Assembly: GCA_015265235.1 (NCBI GenBank)
Contig: JABZYJ010000028.1
Coordinates: forward strand, 1 to 17,337
Length of the DNA stretch: 17,337 nt
Origin: Selenomonas sp.
Lineage (GTDB): Bacteria > Bacillota > Negativicutes > Selenomonadales > Selenomonadaceae
Direction of reading: 5' to 3'
The notes under the pieces are model-generated. The model searched no databases. It saw only the letters and a list, made by a program, of their open reading frames with translations, and was not told the origin of the DNA. A program made the translations under genes and the position numbers. Position 1 is the first letter of the stretch. Each line of letters opens with the position of its first letter. Positions 1 to 6,456 of this stretch are shown here, one piece after another.

Positions 1-31
1 TCTGCGTCCGGTTTTCCACCTCGTTCGGACG

Positions 32-56
32 AAAAAATCTACGCCAATCTGGCAGA
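32..56 (-). terminator. Probable intrinsic terminator after the crotonase gene
   Basis: Read on the minus strand just after the crotonase stop codon, TCTGCCA and TGGC..AGA arms (38-56, with a 2-nt bulge) form a short hairpin followed by six Ts (complement of 32-37). The stem is short, so strength is uncertain. It lies at the distal end of a dispersed repeat copy (63-81). Confidence 0.45.
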
Positions 57-58
57 CC

Positions 59-841
59 TCATTTTATCAGTGATTCCCTAAAGTGCGGTTTGCGTTTCTC
101 TAGGAATGCCGTCACAGCCTCACGATGATCCGCAGAGGCCCCCGCCTTCCCGAGATTCTCCGCCTCGATGCGGCTGTATGCCATGTAGTCACGGTAAAAG
201 ACTTCGTAGTAAAGCTGCTTCTGCATGGCGACGGCACCGAGCGGACGGTGCAGGAGTTTTACGGCGAATGCACGCGTTTCCTCCTCCAGTTTCCCCTCGG
301 GGGCGATTCGCGTTGCCAGTCCGAGGCGCAGCGCCTCCTCACCATAGACAGGTGTACTCAGTGCCATGAGCTCAATCGTCTTCGCAAGGCCGACAATCTG
401 ATGCAGGTGGTAGATACAGCCCGTGTCCCCGGGCAGGGCAACGTTCGAGAACGCTGTGAGCAGACAGCTCTCTTCCGTCATGATGCGGAAATCTGCACCG
501 AGTGCGAGCCCGCAGCCCGCGCCCGCCGCTGTGCCGTTCACCATCGCAATCACAGGTTTGCGGCACTTTCGCAGAGCGAGCGACGCCTGCCCCGTCAGCA
601 TGGAGAGTTCATAGCTGATGAATTCAAAGGTCGCCATCTCCTTGATGTCGCCGCCTGCGGAGAAATTCTTGCCCGCGCCCGTGAGGATGATCACCTTCAC
701 CGCTTCGTCCGCATCACAATGCTCCACAGCCGCAATCAAATCGCGAAACATCTGCGCGTCCAGTGCGTTGTTTGACGCCGGACGATCCATAACGATCTGC
801 GCGATACCATCCTGAATGGATTGCTTGATATGCTGGTACAT
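59..841 (-). CDS. Enoyl-CoA hydratase/isomerase (crotonase) family protein
   Basis: A 260-aa cytoplasmic acyl-CoA-binding enzyme of the crotonase superfamily. The ATG at 841 is chosen over an upstream in-frame codon at 865 because AGGAGG (848-853) lies 6 nt before it. The oxyanion-hole segments are visible: FSAGGDI (60-66) and the VNGTAAGAG stretch (101-109). The position of the first catalytic Glu of classical hydratases is Gly111 (GAGCGLALGAD). The second region reads ALPGDTG, with Asp139 where PaaG-type isomerases carry an Asp. An isomerase or other crotonase reaction therefore fits better than simple hydration; this is inference. The substrate is unknown. The C-terminal residues RESLIK are encoded by a dispersed repeat rather than by conserved family sequence. 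It lies 34 nt downstream of a hairpin that ends the corA transcript, so it may depend on read-through. Confidence 0.9.
   Translation of the reverse strand: MYQHIKQSIQDGIAQIVMDRPASNNALDAQMFRDLIAAVEHCDADEAVKVIILTGAGKNFSAGGDIKEMATFEFISYELSMLTGQASLALRKCRKPVIAMVNGTAAGAGCGLALGADFRIMTEESCLLTAFSNVALPGDTGCIYHLHQIVGLAKTIELMALSTPVYGEEALRLGLATRIAPEGKLEEETRAFAVKLLHRPLGAVAMQKQLYYEVFYRDYMAYSRIEAENLGKAGASADHREAVTAFLEKRKPHFRESLIK
63..81 (-). repeat. Dispersed 3'-end repeat, copy a
   Basis: On the plus strand this reads TTTATCAGTGATTCCCTAA. Related copies occur at 3775-3791 (reverse orientation), 6155-6173 and 11931-11949. Consensus on the plus strand is TTTATCMGYGATTCCCTAA. This copy overlaps the last codons of the crotonase gene and is followed on the minus strand by a hairpin and a T tract. 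Confidence 0.7.
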
Positions 842-874
842 GGGAAACCTCCTATAGGGATACACAAAGGAAGA

Positions 875-901
875 TGTCCCGCTCGGGCAGCGAGCGGGAC
901 A
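875..901 (-). terminator. Intrinsic terminator downstream of the 74-aa gene
   Basis: A perfect 11-bp inverted repeat (875-885 with 891-901, loop GGCAG on the plus strand) stands just after the stop at 905-907. On the minus strand it is followed by TCTTCCTTTGTG, a T-rich but interrupted tail. It should end the corA transcript, possibly incompletely, because the next gene starts only 34 nt away and has no obvious promoter. Confidence 0.7.
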
Positions 902-904
902 TTC

Positions 905-1129
905 TCAGCAGCTTGTCCTGCCAAGGAGCGGATGTGCGGTCGGACGCAGGTCACGCACGCGGATGAGGTGCAGTGCCTCCGAGAGATCAATGTCTCGACG
1001 TTCGGAACCGTTCTCATACACATAGACCGGATGCTCCACGCCGACCTCGCTGCCCGGCATATATACATACTCCGCCGTATGCGCATCACCAAAGATGATG
1101 CCGCGATCCAGCTGTGCTTCGCGTATCAA
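905..1129 (-). CDS. 74-aa orphan protein translationally coupled to corA
   Basis: I do not recognise this family. The start is TTG (1127-1129), which overlaps the TGA stop of corA by two bases. GGAGG (complement of 1138-1142) stands 8 nt upstream, so the TTG is well supported and translation is probably coupled to corA. The protein is acidic and soluble-looking with no membrane segment. The middle holds a YVYMPGSEVGVEHPVYVYE segment, two short strand-like repeats. The last seven residues, LLGRTSC, come from a 20-nt dispersed repeat (908-927), so the natural C-terminus may once have been different. Its position suggests a role tied to CorA or simple co-expression; neither is shown. Confidence 0.7.
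   Translation of the reverse strand: MIREAQLDRGIIFGDAHTAEYVYMPGSEVGVEHPVYVYENGSERRDIDLSEALHLIRVRDLRPTAHPLLGRTSC
908..927 (-). repeat. Second dispersed repeat, copy 1 (TCCTTGGCAGGAC type)
   Basis: Minus-strand TCCTTGGCAGGACAAGCTGC. It matches 6221-6241 (TCCTTGGCAGGACGAAGCCGC form) except for one inserted base and one substitution. Here it supplies the last codons and part of the stop context of the 74-aa gene, directly before a terminator hairpin. Confidence 0.6.
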
Positions 1130-2079
1130 AACATATCCCTCCGCCAGAGCAGGTAGACCGCCAGCGTCGATACGCAGACAGCAAAGATGAGCACGCGCAG
1201 AAAGCCCGTCGGATCATCCTGATACGGCACCGGCACATTCATCCCTAGGAAACTTGAGATCACCGTCGGGATGGCGAGAATAATCGTAATCGCGGTCAGA
1301 AACTTCATCACGAGGTTCAGATTGTTCGAGACGATGGACGAAAACGTATCGGCAAGACGCGCCAAGATCGTGCTGTATAGATCCGCCATCTCACGCGCCT
1401 GCTTATTCTCGATGATGACATCCTCCAGGAGATCCTCGTCCTCCTCATACATGCGAAAGATATGATGGAGGGAGGTATTCGTCCGCAGGCGCATCAGGCG
1501 GTCGAGCACCGCTCCGTTCGAGCGCAGTGCTGCATTGAAATACGTCAGGCCCTTCTGCAGCTGCAGCAGACGCAGGATTTCGCTGTTCTTCATATCATGC
1601 CGCAGCCGATCCTCGATCTCCTCGGTCAGCTTGCTGATCTGCCGCAGATAGCGCAGGTAGAACACATCGGATTTATAGAGAATCTGAAAGAGGAACCGCG
1701 TCCGCTTGTACGTGCGGAACATCTTCGCTGTCCGCTCGTTGAACTCCGCGATGACGGGCGTCTCTTCGAGACAGACCGTGATGACATGCTCATCCGTGAG
1801 AATGATCGCAAGCGGCAGTGTGTCGTAGCTGTCCTCGCCGCGATAGACGGGGACATTGGTCAGGATCATGACGGAGTCATCCTCAACATCCGTATGCGAA
1901 CGCTCCTCATCGTCGAGAGCGGAACGCAGGAAATCGGGATCAACCTCCGTGAGGGTACTGACGACCTTCAGCTCGTACGGCGTCGGATTGACGATATTGA
2001 TCCATGCCCCTTTGGACAGCGTCTTGAGTGACAGCTCCTGCAAGGGGCCGGATTCCATGGATTTATAAATCTGCAGCAA
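1126..2079 (-). CDS. corA: CorA-family divalent cation (Mg2+/Co2+) transporter
   Basis: A 317-aa inner-membrane channel of the CorA/2-TM-GxN family. A soluble N-terminal domain and long helical stalk (about 1-255) precede two C-terminal membrane segments (about 258-278 and 292-312). The signature GMN is at 279-281, directly after TM1, and the cytoplasmic end is basic (WRRDMF), as in the family. The start is TTG (2077-2079) with AGGAG nine bases upstream. An in-frame ATG at 2058 has no such site but lies 4 nt after the stop of a possible small upstream ORF. The gene follows ychF on the same strand with no clear terminator between them, and its stop overlaps the start of the 74-aa gene. Substrate beyond divalent metal cannot be told from sequence. 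Confidence 0.93.
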   Translation of the reverse strand: MLQIYKSMESGPLQELSLKTLSKGAWINIVNPTPYELKVVSTLTEVDPDFLRSALDDEERSHTDVEDDSVMILTNVPVYRGEDSYDTLPLAIILTDEHVITVCLEETPVIAEFNERTAKMFRTYKRTRFLFQILYKSDVFYLRYLRQISKLTEEIEDRLRHDMKNSEILRLLQLQKGLTYFNAALRSNGAVLDRLMRLRTNTSLHHIFRMYEEDEDLLEDVIIENKQAREMADLYSTILARLADTFSSIVSNNLNLVMKFLTAITIILAIPTVISSFLGMNVPVPYQDDPTGFLRVLIFAVCVSTLAVYLLWRRDMF

Positions 2080-2212
2080 GGGAGAACGCTCCTTTCCGAT
2101 CGTCCTCCCCCGCTGTCACCGCATCATAGCTGCGCAGCGAAGAGAGGACAAAATACACGTATGCGGCGGAGGCTGCAAAGGTGTATCGTCCATGCTCTTC
2201 ACTTCCTTTCAT
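2063..2212 (-). CDS. Possible 49-codon ORF between ychF and corA
   Basis: An ATG at 2210-2212, 22 nt after the ychF stop, opens a 49-codon frame. Its TAA (2063-2065) runs past the corA TTG start and ends 4 nt before an internal corA ATG. The predicted peptide has a short aromatic and hydrophobic stretch (AAYVYFVLSSL) but no recognised domain. No good ribosome binding site stands before the ATG. The arrangement would fit a leader peptide coupled to corA, or may be chance in a 155-nt gap. Confidence 0.3.
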   Translation of the reverse strand: MKGSEEHGRYTFAASAAYVYFVLSSLRSYDAVTAGEDDRKGAFSLAADL

Positions 2213-2234
2213 CGTGCTCAGAAATTACCCTGCA

Positions 2235-3341
2235 TCAAACATTAAAGCGGAAATTCACCACATCACCGTCGCGCATGACATAGTCCTTGCCCTCAAGGCG
2301 CACCAGCCCCTTGTCACGCGCTGCCGCGACACTGCCGAGCGAGACGAGATCGTCATAGTTCACGATCTCCGCACGGATGAACCCGCGCTCAAAGTCCGTG
2401 TGAATCTTTCCTGCCGCCTTCGGCGCGGTCGTTCCGCGCGTAATCGTCCACGCACGGCACTCATCCTCTCCCGCCGTGAGGAATGTCTGCAGGCCGAGCA
2501 GGGCAAACGCACCGTGGATCAGGCGATCCAGCCCGCTCTCCGCAAGGCCGAGATCTTCAAGGAACGCTGCTGCTTCCTCGTCATCGAGCTCGGCAATCTC
2601 CTCCTCGAGGCGCGCCGATACCGTCACCACCTGCGCACCCGTACGTGCAGCATACTCCTTCACCTTCTGCACGTGGGGATTCTCCGCATCCGCTGTCGCC
2701 GCCTCATCCTCGCCGACGTTCGCGATGTAGAGGATGGGCTTGCGCGTGAGGAGATTCAGATCACGCAGGATCCCCTGCTCCTCCTCGGAGAGCTCCACCT
2801 CGCGCGCAGGCCGCCCCGCATCGAGCGCCTCCTTCAGGCGCTCCAGTGCTGCGTGCTCCGCCTTTGCCTCCTTGCTCCCCGATTTCAGCAGTTTCGTCAC
2901 CTTGACGAGGCGTTTTTCCACCGCCTCCAGATCGGCAAGGCACAGCTCCGTCTCGATGATGTCAATATCGCGCAGCGGGTCAATGCCGCCCTCTACATGC
3001 GTGATGTCCGAGCTCTCAAAGCAACGAACCACATGGGCGACAGCATCCACCTGACGGATGTGCTCGAGGAACTTATTTCCCAGCCCCTCGCCCTTCGAGG
3101 CGCCCTTCACAAGGCCGGCAATATCGACGAAGCGCACACTGGCGGGCGTCGTCTTTTTGGAATGATAGAGATCCGTCAGCACCTTGAGGCGCGCATCCGG
3201 TACGGCCACGACGCCCACATTCGGCTCAATCGTGCAGAACGGATAGTTCGCCGCCTCTGCGCCCGCCTTCGTGATAGCGTTGAACAGCGTGCTTTTTCCC
3301 ACATTCGGCAGACCGACGATTCCGACTTCAAGGTTGCTCAC
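2235..3341 (-). CDS. ychF: Redox-regulated ATPase/GTPase YchF (OLA1 family)
   Basis: A 368-aa TRAFAC-class P-loop NTPase, the usual family length. The GTG start at 3341 is chosen because GGAGG ends 7 nt upstream. The 42-codon upstream extension is Cys-rich and unlike the family. Visible motifs: P-loop GLPNVGKST (10-18), the DxxG motif in DIAGLVKGAS, the NVGE form in place of NKxD that gives YchF its ATP preference, and a C-terminal TGS-type domain (GLQTFLTAGEDECRAW onward). The family binds ribosomes and affects the oxidative stress response. It has its own promoter (3384-3413) with two copies of CATAACGTGT downstream of it, a possible operator. It is probably the first gene of the ychF-corA cluster. 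Confidence 0.96.
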   Translation of the reverse strand: MSNLEVGIVGLPNVGKSTLFNAITKAGAEAANYPFCTIEPNVGVVAVPDARLKVLTDLYHSKKTTPASVRFVDIAGLVKGASKGEGLGNKFLEHIRQVDAVAHVVRCFESSDITHVEGGIDPLRDIDIIETELCLADLEAVEKRLVKVTKLLKSGSKEAKAEHAALERLKEALDAGRPAREVELSEEEQGILRDLNLLTRKPILYIANVGEDEAATADAENPHVQKVKEYAARTGAQVVTVSARLEEEIAELDDEEAAAFLEDLGLAESGLDRLIHGAFALLGLQTFLTAGEDECRAWTITRGTTAPKAAGKIHTDFERGFIRAEIVNYDDLVSLGSVAAARDKGLVRLEGKDYVMRDGDVVNFRFNV

Positions 3342-3356
3342 AGATATTCCTCCAAA

Positions 3357-3384
3357 ACACGTTATGACAGATATACACGTTATG
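3357..3384 (-). repeat. Tandem CATAACGTGT pair in the ychF leader
   Basis: On the plus strand ACACGTTATG occurs at 3357-3366 and again at 3375-3384, 18 bp start to start. The copies lie between the -10 and the ribosome binding site of ychF; the distal copy touches the -10 box. Position and repeat spacing fit an operator bound on one DNA face, but the regulator is unknown. Confidence 0.6.
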
Positions 3385-3413
3385 TTATAGCACACAACCC
3401 ATGCACAGGTCAA
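3384..3413 (-). promoter_or_regulatory. Promoter of ychF
   Basis: Minus-strand TTGACC (-35, complement of 3408-3413), an 18-bp spacer and TATAAC (-10, complement of 3384-3389). A TG one base before the -10 makes it an extended -10 promoter. Confidence 0.7.
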
Positions 3414-3474
3414 TTCCAACACAGTTTTCCGACGCTTTTCTTCACAGCATGAACGTATATGTTGCAAATGGTAC

Positions 3475-3502
3475 TTTCAATTTTTATATCTTGTGCTATA
3501 AT
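3475..3502 (+). promoter_or_regulatory. Promoter of the DUF1858 gene
   Basis: TTTCAA (3475-3480), a 16-bp spacer and a consensus TATAAT (3497-3502), preceded by TG at the extended -10 position. It points to the DUF1858 gene 59 bp downstream and is divergent from the ychF promoter. Confidence 0.7.
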
Positions 3503-3561
3503 GTGAAAAAGTCAAAGGGAATTTCCCTTACTTTCACTGTATTTTCCCATAGGAGGTCATT

Positions 3562-3774
3562 ATGGCGATTACCAAAGATATGAGCATCATCGAGATCGTG
3601 CAGAAGTATCCCGACACGGTCGAGGTTCTGATGAACGCAGGCATGGGCTGCCTCGGCTGCGCGGCGGCACATTTCGAGAACATCGAGCAGGGTGCACTGG
3701 CACACGGCATCGACATCGACGCGCTCATCGACAAGCTCAACGAGACGGTCGGCGAGACAGCCGCAGCACAGTAA
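3562..3774 (+). CDS. DUF1858 domain protein (hybrid-cluster-protein-associated disulfide redox type)
   Basis: A 70-aa stand-alone DUF1858 protein. The ATG follows AGGAGGT with 4 nt between. The family pattern is complete: an N-terminal helix with MSIIEIVQKYPDTVEVL, then the GMGCLGC motif with Cys30 and Cys33 in a CxxC pair, then a second helix with LIDKLN. Members are found fused to or next to the hybrid cluster protein and are thought to act in disulfide or redox chemistry; the exact role is unproven. Here it is monocistronic, with its own promoter and a shared terminator. No hybrid cluster protein gene is in the window. A dispersed repeat begins directly at its stop codon. Confidence 0.9.
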   Translation: MAITKDMSIIEIVQKYPDTVEVLMNAGMGCLGCAAAHFENIEQGALAHGIDIDALIDKLNETVGETAAAQ

Positions 3775-3804
3775 GGAATCGCTGATAAATTCAGCAATTC
3801 CTAA
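3772..3804 (+). repeat. Dispersed 3'-end repeat, copy b (palindromic)
   Basis: The TAA stop of the DUF1858 gene runs into GGAATCGCTGATAAA, the same element seen on the minus strand at 63-81, 6155-6173 and 11931-11949. Here it is mirrored by TTCAGCAATTCCTAA, giving a 14-bp imperfect palindrome (two mismatches) that could fold as a hairpin. Confidence 0.65.
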
Positions 3805-3820
3805 GCAAAATACGCACGAA

Positions 3821-3854
3821 AAAGCCACCTCACGACAGCGAGGCGGCTTTTTTT
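3821..3854. terminator. Bidirectional intrinsic terminator between convergent genes
   Basis: Arms 3821-3831 and 3840-3850 form an 11-bp stem (one A/C mismatch on the plus strand, a G-U wobble on the minus strand). Seven or more Ts follow on the plus strand (3848-3854) and five Ts on the minus strand. It serves the DUF1858 gene on one side and the methyltransferase gene on the other. Confidence 0.85.
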
Positions 3855-3864
3855 GATGCAGTTG

Positions 3865-4683
3865 TTAGAGCAGCTCCCGTACATCCCACCAAATCACGGC
3901 CGAGCGCGTCGCAACGGTGCACTTTCCGTTCTTTGCCTCTGCGCAGACGGCGCGGTGCAGCTCCTCACGCACGGTATCCGTAACATTGCCCTCGTACTGC
4001 TCGTAGGCGAGCAGCCGATACCGCAGCTCATCCTCGATACTGCGCTCACAGCGATAGTCAATCGTATGCACGTTGGCGAACCGTCCCTGCGCAGCAAGCA
4101 TATTGTAGAGAATCTGGAACTCCTCCACATCACAGCTGCTCGCCGAGCGCGGATTTTTCTTGTCGGGGATCTCCGCAACGATGGCGCAGTATGCCTTCGT
4201 ATATGCCTCCATCTGCAGGATGAGCGGCCATACATCCGCATACATCCAGAAGACGAGCGACACCGTCACGAGATCAAATGCGCGGTCAAGTGCCCCGCCG
4301 ACGGGAAGATCCTGCACCAGCTCCTCGATCACCGCATAGTTGGACACCCCTGCCTCAGCGGCATTTTCCCGCAGGAGGTGTACCATCTCATGCGACGGTT
4401 CCACGGCCGTAGCGAATTTGATCTTCTCGGCAAAGGGAATAATAAAGGAGCCGGGTCCCGCGCCGATATCGAGCATCGTCGCGTCCGCGCTCAGAATGTG
4501 CCGCAATGCCGCATAGGTTTTTCGCCCGTAGTCATAATCGTTGCTGCGGCGCATGGCGGAGAAATCCCGTGCGCGCTTGTCCCAATAATCCACCTGCGGG
4601 TTTGCCCGTATGTGCTCCACGCGTTCGTGAAATTTCTCCTTCCACCAGGCATTCCAAAAGGAAAAGTCCGGCTTATCTCCCAT
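3865..4683 (-). CDS. Class I SAM-dependent methyltransferase
   Basis: A 272-aa soluble Rossmann-fold methyltransferase. The ATG at 4683 has AGGAG (complement of 4691-4695) 7 nt upstream; a TTG at 4722 overlapping the previous stop has none. Motif I is MLDIGAGPGSF (70-80), with the acidic residue after strand 2 at Glu95 (TAVEPS). The N-terminal 60 residues are rich in Trp and Tyr (FWNAWW, VDYWDKRARDF) and resemble methyltransferases that act on small or metal-linked substrates, but the substrate cannot be assigned. It follows the AMMECR1 fusion gene by 35 nt and is surely co-transcribed with it, ending at the bidirectional terminator. Confidence 0.85.
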   Translation of the reverse strand: MGDKPDFSFWNAWWKEKFHERVEHIRANPQVDYWDKRARDFSAMRRSNDYDYGRKTYAALRHILSADATMLDIGAGPGSFIIPFAEKIKFATAVEPSHEMVHLLRENAAEAGVSNYAVIEELVQDLPVGGALDRAFDLVTVSLVFWMYADVWPLILQMEAYTKAYCAIVAEIPDKKNPRSASSCDVEEFQILYNMLAAQGRFANVHTIDYRCERSIEDELRYRLLAYEQYEGNVTDTVREELHRAVCAEAKNGKCTVATRSAVIWWDVRELL

Positions 4684-4718
4684 GCAAATACTCCTCTCCC
4701 GCGGCGAAATGCTCCTGT

Positions 4719-6116
4719 TCAATGATGCCGAACGACGGTAAATCGTGCGAGGGAAATTGGCTCTTTCGGCATGATGTGCGCCTTCTCCCGTGCAATGGCG
4801 ATCTGCTGCTCCGCCGTGTCGATCCCCGCGAGATCGGGCAGCAGGAGACCGCGCCGACGGTCCGCCACACTTTTTACGATAACGCCGTAGACATGTGGAT
4901 CCAGTTCCTCTGCCGACGTGATCGGCTCAGGCGTACTGAGCACATCCACGCTGTAGACGAGACGATCCAGTTCCTCCACGGCAATCGGCTCAAATCGGCT
5001 GTCGTGTGCCGCTGCCGAGACTGCATTGTAGAGAATCTCCTCGGCGAGACTCTGCTGTGCGGGCAGAAACGTCCCGATGCAGCCGCGCAGTTTTCCATAT
5101 TTCTTGATGGAGACAAACACCCCTGCACGCCCCTCTGTCAGCTCCGCCGGCATGTCCGGCGGCAGAGCGGCGTAGCTATGCGTCCGCACAAAGTGCTCCA
5201 CGCTCGCCCGCGCGAGACGTACATACATATCCTCCGATGCACGCAGCTTCTCCATCGCCGCATCCTCCGCACGAACGAGCTGTGCCGTATAGTCGCGGCT
5301 CTCATCCGTTCCCGTGACCGTAAAGGAAGCCACTGCATAGCCGACGCCGAAGGGTCCTTCATAGCTGCAGAGACGGCTCTCTATTGCACTGCCGTCGAGC
5401 ACACCGGCGAGCACCCAGAGCCCATTCAGCCCACAGTGTCCTGCCGCCTCGGCAAAGCTCCCCGGAATCTGCAGCAGGGAGAAAAAATCCCCCGTCCCCA
5501 TAAACGCCGTACAAAGGCGGTCAAACTCCGGTCCCTCCTCTGCAAAGCCATTCGGTGCCGCAGGACTGAGCCGATGCGAGAGATCGCCGCTCGCGATACA
5601 TACCGTGCGCCGCCCCAGCCGCTCTGCCACGGCGGCAATGCACTGTCCGAGCCGCGCGTGCAGATAGGCCGACAGCCCCGAAACACCGATGCGTACCACC
5701 TTAACCGGCGCATCTCCGAGATAATCGCTCAAAAAGGCCAGCGGAATCATCGTCGCGTGATCGAGTGCCGGCGCCCGCTCACCGAGGGTGCCCGCCGGAA
5801 TATCGTGATCCATCGCCGTCGCGGCAAGCGCCCGTACGAAATCCTCGTCATAGTCGACACCGACAGAGATCGCGGGATGTCCAAATGCCGCAAAATTTCC
5901 TTCCGCATGCTCTCCCGGTGAGATATGAAAGTAATCCTCATAGACGACAGCATGCGGACTGATGACAACAACGGTATCGGGACGAAGCTCTGCCGCCGCA
6001 CGCATGACCTCACGATAGGCGGCGACGGTGTGCGCAATCTCCTGCTCACGTCCCGCGCCGATCGCGGGAAGAATGAGCGGCGGATGTGGTACAGCATAAG
6101 CAGCAAGAACAGACAT
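4719..6116 (-). CDS. LigB-like/AMMECR1 fusion protein (AmmeMemoRadiSam system protein A type)
   Basis: A 465-aa two-domain protein. The N-terminal half (about 1-275) is a class III extradiol dioxygenase-like (LigB/Memo) domain with His11 in AVPHPP, SPHAV (53-57), LDHATMIP (118-125) and SGDLSHRL (176-183), all typical metal-site surroundings. The C-terminal half (about 285-465) is an AMMECR1 domain with the signature KLRGCIGT (342-349). The start is the ATG at 6116 with AGGAG ten bases upstream; a TTG at 6137 lacks a site. In the family definition these domains occur with a radical SAM protein. That partner is not in this window; the next gene is a methyltransferase. Reaction and substrate are unknown. 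A dispersed repeat lies directly upstream. Confidence 0.9.
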   Translation of the reverse strand: MSVLAAYAVPHPPLILPAIGAGREQEIAHTVAAYREVMRAAAELRPDTVVVISPHAVVYEDYFHISPGEHAEGNFAAFGHPAISVGVDYDEDFVRALAATAMDHDIPAGTLGERAPALDHATMIPLAFLSDYLGDAPVKVVRIGVSGLSAYLHARLGQCIAAVAERLGRRTVCIASGDLSHRLSPAAPNGFAEEGPEFDRLCTAFMGTGDFFSLLQIPGSFAEAAGHCGLNGLWVLAGVLDGSAIESRLCSYEGPFGVGYAVASFTVTGTDESRDYTAQLVRAEDAAMEKLRASEDMYVRLARASVEHFVRTHSYAALPPDMPAELTEGRAGVFVSIKKYGKLRGCIGTFLPAQQSLAEEILYNAVSAAAHDSRFEPIAVEELDRLVYSVDVLSTPEPITSAEELDPHVYGVIVKSVADRRRGLLLPDLAGIDTAEQQIAIAREKAHIMPKEPISLARFTVVRHH

Positions 6117-6154
6117 AAGATTCACACTCCTATACAACGAATGATGGACTTCAT

Positions 6155-6173
6155 CTTATCCGCGATTCCCTAA
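6155..6173 (-). repeat. Dispersed 3'-end repeat, copy c
   Basis: Plus strand CTTATCCGCGATTCCCTAA. On the minus strand it starts exactly where the T tract of the tRNA terminator ends. Similarity to copy a continues beyond the core (GATAAGATGAAGTC here, GATAAAATGAGGTC at 48-70), so the element is longer than 19 nt. The AMMECR1-fusion gene starts 39 nt further on. Confidence 0.65.
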
Positions 6174-6199
6174 AAAAATACCGACTGCACTGCAGTCGG
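6172..6199 (-). terminator. Intrinsic terminator of the tRNA-Leu transcript
   Basis: The perfect palindrome CCGACTGCACTGCAGTCGG (6181-6199) is followed on the minus strand by TA and seven Ts (complement of 6172-6178). It lies about 135 nt downstream of the tRNA on the same strand. Confidence 0.85.
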
Positions 6200-6220
6200 A
6201 AGGAACGGTGCACCATGGGT

Positions 6221-6241
6221 GCGGCTTCGTCCTGCCAAGGA
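6221..6241 (-). repeat. Second dispersed repeat, copy 2
   Basis: Matches 908-927 over 20 of 21 aligned positions, allowing one indel and one substitution as described there. It is followed on the minus strand by a GCACC/GGTGC mini-hairpin and then by the tRNA terminator, so both copies sit just before a terminator. Confidence 0.6.
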
Positions 6242-6293
6242 AAAGAAGACGAGATAAACCTGCAGCGAACCCACGAGAACAAATGAAAGGAAG

Positions 6294-6316
6294 CGCTGAC
6301 CACTATCCCGTCAGCG
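6294..6316 (-). other. Stem-loop in the tRNA-Leu 3' trailer
   Basis: CGCTGAC (6294-6300) pairs perfectly with GTCAGCG (6310-6316) across a 9-nt loop. On the minus strand it lies 17 nt after the tRNA CCA and is followed by a T-rich but interrupted tail (CTTCCTTTCATTTG). It may be a weak first terminator or a processing signal for the tRNA 3' end. Confidence 0.5.
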
Positions 6317-6333
6317 GTTCCGATAAGCCAAAA

Positions 6334-6418
6334 TGGTGCGGATGAAGGGGGTCGAACCCATACGCCTTGCGGCACTGGATCCTAAGTCCAGCGCGTCTGC
6401 CAGTTCCGCCACATCCGC
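6334..6418 (-). tRNA. tRNA-Leu (anticodon UAG)
   Basis: An 85-nt gene including an encoded CCA (complement of 6334-6336). The acceptor stem is GCGGATG with CATCCGC, discriminator A. The anticodon stem CTGGA/TCCAG closes the loop CTTAGGA, giving anticodon UAG, which reads CUA and other CUN leucine codons. It has the long variable arm expected of tRNA-Leu and a TTCGACC T-loop. It starts 15 nt after the helicase stop codon and has its own promoter embedded in that gene. Confidence 0.95.
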
Positions 6419-6427
6419 ATAGAGATC

Positions 6428-6456
6428 ATTCTATCATGCACGCGCAATACTGTCAA
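6428..6456 (-). promoter_or_regulatory. tRNA-Leu promoter inside the 3' end of the helicase gene
   Basis: Minus-strand TTGACA (complement of 6451-6456), a 17-bp spacer and TAGAAT (complement of 6428-6433), with TG one base before the -10. The -35 and most of the spacer are the last codons of the helicase gene. Transcription should begin about 3-4 nt before the mature tRNA, giving a very short leader. Confidence 0.8.

Noticed and set aside
2181..3452. 423-codon plus-strand open frame opposite ychF
   Set aside because: Antisense to a conserved GTPase, with no start signal or motif.
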